Positions 39,984 to 58,700 of a stretch of DNA of 64,000 nucleotides are shown here, in pieces. The notes beneath the pieces were generated by a model. The model did no database searches. It had not been told where the DNA came from and saw only the letters and a list, made by a program, of their open reading frames with translations. The first letter of the stretch is position 1, and every line of letters begins with the position of its first letter. The stretch lies in assembly GCF_029227915.1 (NCBI RefSeq), contig NC_079883.1, positions 14,880,001-14,944,000 of the forward strand. Reading direction: 5' to 3'. The DNA is from Hydractinia symbiolongicarpus. Its lineage: Eukaryota; Cnidaria; Hydrozoa; Anthoathecata; Hydractiniidae. Both the position numbers and the translations under genes were made by a program.

Positions 39984-40170
39984 CAATTCGAGGGAATAAA
40001 CTTTCGCGATTAGGCGTTTTCAATTCGAGGGAATAAACTTTCGCGATTAGGCGTTTTCAATTCGAGAGAATAAACATTCGCGATGAGGCGTTTTCAATTC
40101 GAGGGAATAAACTTTCGCGATTAGCCTATTTCAATTCGAAGGGAATAAACTTTCGCGATTAGGCGTTTTC
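39984..40170. repeat. 37-bp tandem repeat, five copies
   Basis: The word CAATTCGAGGGAATAAAC starts at 39984, 40021, 40058, 40095 and 40132, an exact 37-bp period, and is followed in each unit by TTTCGCGATTAGGCG or a close variant. Units differ by one to four bases. Each carries the palindrome TCGCGA. Non-coding minisatellite. Confidence 0.92.
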
Positions 40171-40693
40171 AAACTTTTATTTGCCATTGTCATATTAAGG
40201 GAGGTGGATTTTTAATTTTTTTTAAATATGAAGATGTATGCTGGTGGTGAAATTTCCCGAGGTTTAGTGGTGCCCCCGCCATAAGCACTTACAATTAGCT
40301 TACCATGATTGAAACTGAATCTAAACAGTAAGTTTCATATAAACAAACCGTTTTACTTTTTACCACTGACAAAATATTGACGCTATGATTCATAAGGATG
40401 CTATAAAATCTTAAAACATCACTTTTAAAAAAGGGCTTTAACCTAAGTATTGTAAACATGATTTGCACTAATGTAATTATTTAAAACAGCTGATGTCACA
40501 AATGCCAGCGAAAACATGCAAAAATATAATCATTTCTTTTCATTCTTCCATAATTAATATTTGCTTACTCTCTTTTTTTTATTGCATTAATATCTTGCCG
40601 TAAACAATATATTTACTCCTTACTTTTCAATTTTTTTTATGCTTTAAAAAGCTCTAGTTTTCCAAAGTAAAGGTGTGAAGAACTAAAAAAAAG

Positions 40694-43014
40694 ATGGCCA
40701 AATTGTCGTTAATTCTATTGTTTATTGGTTGTGCTTTAGCTGGTCCACGAGGCAGACCCTGGACAGGTGGAAGAGTTCCATACAAAATAGAGCATGTTGG
40801 TGGGTATATATAAACAATTTTGTTACAACCAATATGCTTGATGTTTTTATTGATTACTTTAATTCATGAAATCTTCGCGCGTGTTTAAATTTCACGCATC
40901 TTTTTTTCGCGCATTTAGTTATTGCACACCCAGATTTAGCGCATTCTCGTCCCAAAGCTTGAGATGAAACCTATGTCTATCTATCTTAAAGAGCTCTGGG
41001 GTCGAGAATGTGGTTTAGCGCATAAGAACGCTAAATAAATAAATATTTTTAGTTCTAAAAAACGTTAAATTAATCTTGTCATATTTTAACTAAATCGGAA
41101 ATATAAGGTAGGTTGTAGGATAGCACTGTGTTGTCCCAGTGTTTGTTTAGGTGTCCACGTGTATTTGAACAGGTTTCCAAGGGAACTAGGTCTATCATAT
41201 TTCCCAAAGGAATTAATTTTCCCTGTACCTTATTTTCTTATGCTCAGTTGACACCCAGTGACTTTAATATAACTTTACTCGCTCATTGAGCTAGTCTTTA
41301 GGTTGATGTTCGCCAATGTTGGTTAATGAATCTAACCACAAAGAGCAACGGCTCAGATGAAGATGTTTTTAATACACTGAATTTTTTCCCCATAAAGTAC
41401 ATGTAAATAGTAAGAACTAAAAAACCACTGATGTAAACCAAGCATAAAGGTAGCGCGGCCGTAATAGGCGGTCTGATCACATAGTGTAAATAATGCTTAT
41501 ATACAGGACCGAGTGGTGAAATCAATATCAAGGCTGCTTTATCAGAAATTGAGCGAAAAACCTGCATTAAATTCGTACCCAAATCAAGTGCCGATGTTTA
41601 CTTCGTCAGTTTTAAAAGAAGTCCTGTCAGGTAAGTGGAGCGAGTGATTGTTGCGTGTAAGACGAATAAACAAACAAACAAACAAACAAACAGTGTTTTC
41701 GTTTTGAAATTTTAATCATGATTTCCAACCTCATTCCCAGGGCTTTTTTTCTAACACCAAGATTCTTTTTTGAGAAATAATACAAGACACATTTTTGAAC
41801 TTTCAGTTTAATAAACTCCGCATCTCTATACAAAAACGATTAAGGCGCTGCCATCTTATGTTGTGCGTTTGCCCAAGTTTTTTATCGACAAGTTCCGCAC
41901 CGACCGCTGCAAGCCCTCTGATTGTAAGAAAGCCCTGGGAATCTGACTGATGATTTTAAGTAACCAGTAATCCTACTGATTGAAACTACCTTACTTACAT
42001 TTTTTTTATATTTGCGACGTTATTTTTTGTGCTTATACTTCTTTTTAATGTTGCTTTCAGTTACATGTGTGCAGCTAAAAGTGTTGGGATGAGCATGCAA
42101 AACAACAGAAATGTTGTCGAACTGTCAACAACTTGTTTAAACAATAAAAACACAATTATGTTCGAAACCAGTCATATTTTAGGTAAGCTGTCTAGGACAA
42201 TCAAAGACAATTTAAGAATTCCAGGAATATTCATGACACTAAGGTAAAATCCAAAAATTTCCAGAATTTTCTGCATTAAACTGTTTGATACGTTTTGTTT
42301 CATATATAAGCTGATATGAACAAATTCTAAATGTTAAAAGCTGAAATGTAACGTGAAATTAAAAGCCAGAGGATAACGAGATCAAATTAATCATTAAATT
42401 TGAAAGTATTGTGGCAGGGTGAGCAAATTAAGATTCCGGAATTTCCCGGATTTTTTCAAACTGCTGTAATTAGTGAAAAAGGCGCAATCGCATTTCTAAA
42501 TTTGAAATCGTCAGAATTTTTTCATTAACACGAAGCTGAGCAGATTTATATTTGGTTTTCAGGCTAGCTTGGTTGACTTGCTTGAAATATTAATTAGCTT
42601 AAGGATAAGCAGTGTACTTTAATGACTGAGTTAGTTGAGTATACACGTAGGCGCATTACGACCTTAGATATCGTGGCCTAAATATTCCTGAAAATAGCCA
42701 AGTCAGCATAATTTTGATAATATGGCTGCAAGATGATTATTTTAGTTAAAGAAAGAGTAATGTTTTTAGCTTGTGTCACAAAGAGCTAACAGAACATGGA
42801 GTTGAACTTAGAGTGCATAGTCAACTAACAGTCTGGATTCGTTAGATGTTCCGATACATACAAACCTATTATTTGAAATATTTGAATATGTACAGTCGAA
42901 ACTCATAGCAAGATTATTGAAATATTTTTAGGCTTGTACCATCCAGCTTCACCATTTGGCACACCACTGACCGACGCTGATTACAGTGACTTGAAGAAAT
43001 TGTATCATTGTTAA
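40694..43014 (+). CDS. secreted astacin-like protein, likely catalytically dead
   Basis: Four exons (40694-40799, 41507-41630, 42061-42182, 42932-43014) join with GT-AG sites in phases 1, 2 and 1 to give 144 residues. Residues 1-16 are a signal peptide. The rest follows the astacin (M12A) metalloprotease fold: GGRVPYKI, EIERKTCIKFVP, and four cysteines (55, 80, 102, 144) placed like the two disulfides of astacins. The zinc motif HExxHxxGxxH reads FETSHILGLYH (111-121), so the first histidine is Phe. Directly after it comes the family's C-terminal end (LTDADYSDLKKLYHC); the usual 50-60 residues with the Met-turn are missing. AATAAA lies at 43113-43118. There is no propeptide or extra domain. 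Either a secreted non-catalytic derivative or a decaying gene; intact splice sites and frame favour the first. Confidence 0.75.
40942..41010. mobile_element. foldback MITE-like element, copy 3, in astacin-like intron 1
   Basis: Starts CATTCTCGTCCC and ends AGAGCTCTGGGGTCGAGAATG apart from one base, with a shortened loop. The left flank ATTTAGCG and the right flank GTTTAGCG form an 8-bp near-duplicate. Same family as the copies at 7267 and 17704. Confidence 0.65.
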
Positions 43015-43118
43015 TTATTTTGCTGAAAGTGATACGAAATGTATGTAGAGTATGAAAAATACTTTGTAAAAATATACATTAGTTGTTTTATTGTGCCCGT
43101 CATGAAATATGCAATAAA

Positions 43119-44667
43119 AACTATCAAGGTAGATATAATATATTGAAGTTTAAAATAACCATTTTTTTTCTTTTTCTTTTTTGAAATAGGCGGCTCATTA
43201 CAAATTTTTTTAGCAGACCAAGGAAATATATGCGATTTTACTTTACAGAAAAATAATACATGATGCAACTACCATTGAAAAAATTAGTACCGGAAGATTG
43301 TTAGGTCGAAGAAATTTTGTGTCGGGGAAAATCAATCGACGAAATGTTTTTTAACAAACTTAGCGAAAAAATACTTAACAAATACAATAGTTACATATTA
43401 CTTCGTTGTTTAAATATTAAAATAAATAATTCGTTTAAATCAGTTATAACTTGTTATAACATCTAGAACGATTACTTGTCTCAAAAAATTCGCGGATATT
43501 GATGGTTAAACACGTTAAAATTGCTTAACTGCATGAAAATTTGCGGTAATTTTAATTTCGCGTTTTTTCTCGCGTCAAAATTGCATTTGATTCAAAGAAA
43601 ACTTGATATTTCAACCACCGTTTATGTATATATAAGAATCAGAAAAACGAATTTAAGAAATCTTTTGTAACATTCCTTCAACCACTCACTGTTCACTGTG
43701 TTGTACATATCATTTCTTGTTTAAAAACATTTTTACATTGAATTTTTTAATGCTTCTAAATTTCGTGGTTGACGGAACTAAATTATAGCGGCATTTTAAT
43801 TCCGCGGTTGAGCAAAAAATGTATTTTGTGCGGCATTTTAATTTCGCGGTTTTGAGGACCAGAAAGCGAAATCGCAAAAATTCTATTCCGCGAATTTTAA
43901 TGCAAGAAAAAATTAGTATCGTTTAATAAATGCGCAAATATTTTTTTATCATATATCCCCCCCCCCCCCCCCCCCCGCCCTACCTGGAAAGATTTGATTA
44001 TATTTGACGAGATCTTTTTATCACAGGAGGTCACTGATAAAACAGAAGATAGTACCAAGCAATGAAAAAAAGTTTCTTGGCTGGTGCAACTATAATTTAG
44101 TAATCGACCAGCAATAAGAAACTTCTTTCACAACCGAATTACATAAAATTGGAATCGAAGAATCTTTACCTTATCCATATTCATGTAGAAAATGCCGTTT
44201 ATTATGTTGTCTTTATGTTTTAACAACATTATTTTCTGAAATCAAAACATGCGTTGAGCCAAAGACATGTTGCAAAAACAAGAACACTAAAAAGTTTTTA
44301 AAGAAACAAACGTGTATAAATGAACATTTTTTTGGCGCGAAAATTAGCACAAACTATTAGAAATCTACAAACTTGTTTTATTATTAAAAACACACTAAGG
44401 CACACGTGATTAATGCGCACGGGAAAAGGTAACGTAAAAATTTTTACCAAAATTATTTTTTTTTAAATTTCGCGAATTGATCTTATTCGCAAAATTTAAA
44501 TTTCACAAAAAAAGCTTGCTTGATGCTTGAAATGTAAAATTTGTTTTTATTCAAAAAATTTAACCTTTTTTTGTTTGAAAAATACAGAAAATTCGCAAAA
44601 TACGGAATTCTCGTTAAAATTTCTACCATTAAGTTAATAAAGACAAAAACATTTTTCATTTTTCTTG
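43119..44667. other. convergent intergenic region with TTCGCGG motif clusters and a poly-C run
   Basis: Lies between the 3' ends of the astacin-like gene (plus) and the TPR gene (minus). Words such as TTTCGCGG, TTCCGCGG and ATTTCGCG recur from about 43485 to 43905 with AATTTTAAT spacers, like a degenerate inverted-repeat element. A C20 run occupies 43957-43976. A minus-strand TTTATT (AATAAA) near 44543 could serve the TPR gene. No coding region is recognised. Confidence 0.45.
43957..43976. repeat. poly-C run of 20
   Basis: Twenty consecutive C followed by GCCC in otherwise AT-rich DNA. The length may be unreliable in an assembly. Confidence 0.85.
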
Positions 44668-51934
<7,267 letters not shown>

Positions 51935-52780
51935 TTCTACATGATTACGTATATAATTGACTATTCAAACATTAAAGCTGATAGGCTTTAACAATTTTGC
52001 CTGTTGATTATCGCGCATACACGCAAAACGTTCAAAAAATGCAGATTCAGTTATAATGAGTACAAAAAGTATGCTCAAAACTTGACTAAAGATTGAAGGT
52101 GATTTTCTTTAGGTTGAATTTCTACGCAAGAACAAACCGGATTGAAACGGAACTAGACGAACTTCAAATTCTTATAAAGAAAATTCCGTTCCTGTCCGCT
52201 AGAAAAGTTGAAATAATTTCAACTTTCAGTTCGGGTCGTAACGAGCTTTGTAATCTCGAATTTTTGAGCAGAGATAATTCTTTCGCAAGATTTTTTTACC
52301 TTTAAATTAATCAAAATTATTTAAAAGCAAAAACTGCTGGTACATGAAGAAAATCAACGACATCAAAAATATTTTCACATTCGAAAATAAAATAGAACAA
52401 TTTTGCAAGTGTACAGTAACAGTATGTTATAATATAACACTTTTTAATATGTAACAGAATTTTCTTAATCTTGTTCATAAACATAGTCAAAAATTACAGA
52501 TCACTTGTCTGGCATTAAAAATATTCCACTTACACAATCTCAACATAGTGAACATAAACCATTCACAAAAATAAACATATAGCTACTTGGTCTCGTTGCA
52601 AGTTATGTTTACAGCAAGTACGAAATAACAAACTCAAACTGCATCAAAAAACTGGTAAAAGCCCACAGGGATCACCAAAAAGCATTCCGTTCTATTTCGT
52701 AAGGGGAATATATTAATATAATATTATTAATATATTAATCTCTATATAGTATGTACATCAACCATTAAAAATCGTAGCTA

Positions 52781-55700
52781 TTACAACATGAAGGGCAAGT
52801 CCAGATTTTTTTCACCAGTCCCAACATACACGTATCCAAAATTACTTGTGTTTGGTACATGATAGAAAGTATAGCCTAACCAATGAAGACTTCTCAACAC
52901 AACAACACCACCACCTCTTTCTGATTGCACACTCCAAGAACCTAAAAATAAAAGGTTATATTATAGGTGCGATCAAAACGCTATACAGAAGCATTAGTGG
53001 CTAAGTGGTTAAGCATTGTGTTTTTGGAGCCATGGATTCCTGGTTCAAAACCCGCTCAAGACAGTTTAAAATTTACATCTCCTGGAAGTGCTGCTACTAG
53101 GTTAATTCGCCTGATAATGCTTTTCAGAAATGATGGCTGATTGGAGAGACACACTTGTTTAAATTGGGAAAAAAGTAGCCCTCCTCTTGGTGATGGCAGC
53201 CATTACAGTAGGAGTTCAAGGCAATGTGACTACGACTTTAATAGGGGTGAATGATTTAAGGACAGGAAAAGGAGTTATACCCCAACTTGCCATTCCCCAA
53301 CCAATCATTTTGCAAGTTATTCTGCAAAAACATGGTCCAATTAGTTATTTGAATCAACTAATTAGCGAAAAGCTCGTTCATCTAATGTAATCAATTGTAG
53401 GAAAAAAAAACTACTTTACAAAAACTAAATATTATAATTCAAGTAGCAACAGTTAAAAAGTAAAGGTGAAATTGTAAAATTTTAAAATGTTTTAATCAAC
53501 ATAAAAGACATCGCATAAATAAACGGCTATAGATTTTTAATCTTAAATACAGAAGAAAAATAAGTTGATTAGCAAAATAGGTATAGTATTGCTACATACC
53601 TCCCTGTGGTATATCAGTTTCGATTGGATCAAGAAAGTCAGTAGCTTTGTCTAAATCAGCCTTAATCAAAGATTAAAGTTTAAAGTCAAATACAAATATA
53701 TTTTATACAACATATAAACTTGTGACAGACTGTACATACCTTTTCCAAAAGAGATTTTTCATGCAGTAATACTGGTTCCCTGAAGTGATAATAGGAAGAT
53801 AGACGCGTAGCTTCAGCTGGAGACAATCCTGACAAGAAAATAACATGACATAAGGATAAGGTCGGTTTCATGTTGAATGTCTATATGTGTGTTAGGGCCA
53901 GCCCTTAAGAAGAATTTCGTTTTTCTCTTTTTTTATTTTGAGCGTTTCCTTAGGTCTTCCTTTTTAAATATTGTGTAGAGGAACTAAAATTAAAAATAGG
54001 CTGTTTAGGACGAAAGGTGATTGATTTCTGAGAGAAAAAAAATGAAATAACTATACAAAATAAGAGAATATTGGGAACCTACTTGTGATGTGTATAGATT
54101 AGAGATTTTTAAGTATCATACATAGAAGTAAAAAATTTATGGATGCTAAGCATTAGTTTGAGAAGTTATTAAGGATTTACGTTACTACTAATGTTCAGAA
54201 TTTTCGAATCGCTACATACCTTCAAATGTGCGGTTGGTGTGTACTTCACCTACTGCTGTTCTGACATATGCACCTCGTGGAACAATAGCAACATCTTGAA
54301 ATATGTTTTGGATTGTTACTGCAAGCCTGTCTTCTTCCTTTACCATAATCTAAAAAATGAAAAAATGATGTACAATGGCAAGTAGATCACTTAGTTTTGT
54401 GTTGTGAAAATGTTTTGCAAAAACATATTGGAAGCATGAACAGACCTTCAGGATATTTTTCTCAATTTAAGCATGTGACTGTTTTTCTGATAAGAAAATG
54501 AATAGTAGTTAAGATACATAAAGTAGATTTTATTCTAGTGAGGATGTGTAGCTCAGAAAGACGGGGAGTATTATTATTATTATGTTAAAGTACGATTATT
54601 AAAATTTTTGCAACATAAACCTAGCAAAAGAAGCAATTCTCAAAATTGAAGAAAGTCAAAAAATAAGCAACTTCATGCACTTAATCAAAAAAAATTATTG
54701 CGATTAAAAATGTTTTGTAAAACGTGATACAAAGTTCTAAAATTAAAATTAATAATAATTTAACTTGAGTAGAGAATCATCTATATTATGATACCTGTAT
54801 GCGTCCGTCCGTCCGTCCGTCCGTCCGTCCGTCTGTCTGTCTGTGTGTCTGTCACGCAAAATGGTAGCTTAGCTGCGCAATAGCGAGAAGCATGCAATGC
54901 GGTATAAAAAGGACGGGCGAACCCGTGGATTTTCCACGGGCTAACGACTAGTGAAATAATAAAAATAGTAAAACATACTTTAGTTTACACATTTTCTGGT
55001 TTAGAACAAGTAGAGTAAAAACCACCTCATAAGTTTAGTTAACATTCTGTTACATGAAAATTCACTTTCTGCAGGTTTTGACATGTTAGACAGCAGTTGT
55101 CCAGATTTTTGTTAGGGTTAGGGTTTATTTTTTAAATATTGTGGGTTGTTTGTAACAAAACTATAAAGAAATTGTGAATATTATGGAAGTAACAACAACA
55201 TTACCAACAAACAATTTTTTTCCTGAGTACACAATGTCAGAAAAAATATTGTTTTGTATTGTTCAATGAATACGTTCTCTAATATATATAAAAGCCTGGC
55301 AAAATTAATTTTCCATCACCTGAGAATTTCAGAAAATCTTGAAAAGGACATAAGTATTTAAATTAAAACATTTTTAATTTTAATGTTGACAACAATTATA
55401 ATTTCATTTTATCAAAAATAATGGGTATTATTGAAAAAAAAATAATGTTGTTGCCCAATTTATAAAGAAAAAAAAAACCAACTTGATTATTTATAAACAT
55501 TTATGAAATTAAATTTCTACCTTTAATTTTTTTGCCATCTGCCAAAAAAAACAACAAAAAAACTGTCAATACCCCCACTACAAAACACTTTATCATAACA
55601 ATTAATTAATCTAATTAATCAACAATTAATCATACTAAGTATAAAAATATAAGTAAAACTTACAGCAGCACTTTCTTCGTCTTTTCCTTCATCATCATCA

Positions 55701-58700
55701 GGGTTTTTTTCGGGATGTTCATATTCGTGAGATGGATCTCCAATAAAACGACCTTTGATTAACATACATTTGCGGCGAGTTTCCTCATTTGGTGAAGACA
55801 TTAACCCCCATTTTACACAATCAAGACTGAAAAAAATGTTAAACTTTAATGATCTCAACAAAACTGTTACTCTTAATCAAAATAAGCTGTTCAGTCACAT
55901 GACAAAAAAACGTAGATTCTTTTTGCTGAGACGAGGCACAATCTAGAGAGGATTTTTTCTGAATTGGTGATTTAGATGCTCAAATCAATTTGATTTCTGA
56001 AAAGTGGGGCAGAAGTCATTCTGCATTGTGCAAGAGAAATTAGTGTAACTGCACAACGTTGTAAACAGTAAATACGATCAATAAAGTGATGACAATGTTG
56101 GCCCCAAATTTCATTCATCATCATTCTCGGCTTAACGTCCGTTTTCCATGCTCGCATGGGTTGGACAGGGTATATTAATGACCCTCTTCCAATCTGATCT
56201 AGGCTGTGTTAGATCTAAACTCAACTTCCTCTGTATCAAGTCTGTCCTTATAACCTCCTGCCAAGTCTTTCTCGGTCTGCCTCCGGGCTTTGCCCCAGGA
56301 ACTATCAAGTCTCTACACTTTCTTACCCAATTATCCTCCTCCATTCTTTCCAAGTCCCCCAGCCAATTCAACCTTCTTATCTGGATAACATCTTTAATTC
56401 TACGGATACTTAGCATGCTTCTTAGCTCATCTGAACTCTTTCTGTCACTCAGACTGGCGTTACACATCCACCTAACTATTATCATATCATTCCTTTCCAA
56501 ACGGTCAAGATCTTCCTGCTTCACTGCCCATGTCTCACTACCGTACAACATAACACTTCTTACACAGGTCTCATACAACCTACATTTTACCTCAATTGAC
56601 AAGACTCTGCTAGTCAACAAAGAAAGTAACTCTCTGAGCTTTTTCCAAGCAGAACCTATCCTGCAAGTAACACTTCTTTCAACACCCCCTTCACTGCCCA
56701 ACATATCACCTAAGTAACAGAAGTTTTCAACTATCTCTAACGAGCCACTGCTGTACATCATTAAAACTGGAAATACTTCATTCTCTATAATCTCAACTTT
56801 GCAACGCATGCATACAAACTGAATGTCAGCTGTTAACCTTCCACCAATACTACTGCATTTCTTATGTACCCAATGCTTGCAAGTCTGACAACAATTGAGT
56901 TACTACCAACTCCTTTCCTGCAAAATCCACAAAGCAACTTTTCAACTACAAGGTCACACTTAGCTGCAATGCTACTAATCATGACCTTAGTCTTTGCTGT
57001 GTTCACCCTTAGCCCTTTCTCTTCTAGTCCTTTCTTCCACTTCTCAAACTTTTCAACTAATTCTTCTATCGACTTTGCTATGAGAACCAAATCATCTGCA
57101 TACAATAACTCCCATGGACAACCTGTTCTGAACTCCATCGACAGAACTTCTAAGACTAAATCAAACAACAAAGGACTAAGTATAGAACCCTGATGTACAC
57201 CAACATTTACTCTAAATTCATCACTAAGTGAATCTTTAATCCTGACACGAATTCTAGCATTGCTGTACATAGACTGTACCATCGTAACTAGCCACTCATC
57301 CACACCTAATTTCCTCATAGCCCACCAAATGACTTTACATGGCACTCTTTCTCTAAATCTACAAAGGCAAAATAGAGATTCTTTCTCTTTCCCAAATACT
57401 TTTCCTGAAGCTGTTTGAGTAAAATATGGCATTTGTAGTGCCACGCCCTGGAACAAAACAAAATTGCATCTTATCTATATCAATTTTTTCTCTAAGTAAC
57501 TTATCAAGGACTCTTTCAATAACTTTCATTACTTGATCAACCAACTTCAAACCTCTATAGTTACCTCTTTCTAATGCATCACCCTTGCCCTTGAAACAAT
57601 TCACTATTACACTTGACTGCCACTCACTTGGAATAGCACCATCCTTTATAATCTGATTAGCAAAACTTGTAATAAGCTTAACTCCAATATATCCAGATGC
57701 TTTTACCATCTCTGCAACATTACCTGATACTCCTGCAGTCTTGCCAATCTTCAATTTCCTAATAGCCTTTACTACCCATTCTGTCTTGATCTGCATAGCT
57801 AGCCCTTCTACAACATCATCATCAGACAAATTATCCTCATCCCAATCAAACTCAGTGTTAAGCAACCTCTGATAATAATTCTTCCAAGCTACCCTTTTCT
57901 CCTCCTCTGTGCTAGCCAAAACACCTGCATCATTACATACATACTTCTCACCTACAACATCTTGATTAGTCTTCTTCATCTGCTTTGCTATCTTACTCAT
58001 TACGCAGGTCTTCCCTTCTTAACACATCTGCAAATCTGTTTCTCTCTGATTCTGATTTTGCCTTATATACTGCTGTATGAGCACGACGCTTAGCTTCTAA
58101 GTAAATATTTTTACTACCACCTTCCACTCTTTCCAAAGTTTCCTCTTTTCCTTTATTCACTGGTCAACCTCATTATTCCACCACCAGGTTCGTCTATGTC
58201 TAGCTGGTCCTTTCGTCCACCCACAGGTATCATCAGAAGCTTCTAGAAGACAATTAGTCACACTCACTCTTCCCCCGACATAACTTTCACCTCCTTCACC
58301 ACTTTCTTGTCTGACTTTTTAACCAGGAAGTAATCTATCTGTGTCTTACAACCACCTGACTCATATGTTATCAGCCTACTCTGTCTCTTACTGAATGATG
58401 TGTTGCAAACCACCATGTCTCCAAACTTTGATGTGACTGCTATTAACTCATCATAAAACTTATCTTTATCTTCCTCACTATATAAACTGTACCATCGTAA
58501 CTAACCACTCATCCACACCTAATTTTCTCATTTTCTCATTGCAGTAACGAAGATAGCTACCAAGGATGGTATGGTACACAGTTTTCAGAACACTTTGTGG
58601 AACAAGGTGTCTGAGTTTAGTTATAGCTCCATTAGCCCTCTTGAGTTTAACCACAATCGCATTGATCTGAGATTTCCAGTTGAGATCAGAATCTAAGAGG

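Noticed and set aside
56148-57193. Long plus-strand open frames (189 and 109 codons)
   Set aside because: Antisense shadows of the LINE-A reverse transcriptase on the minus strand.
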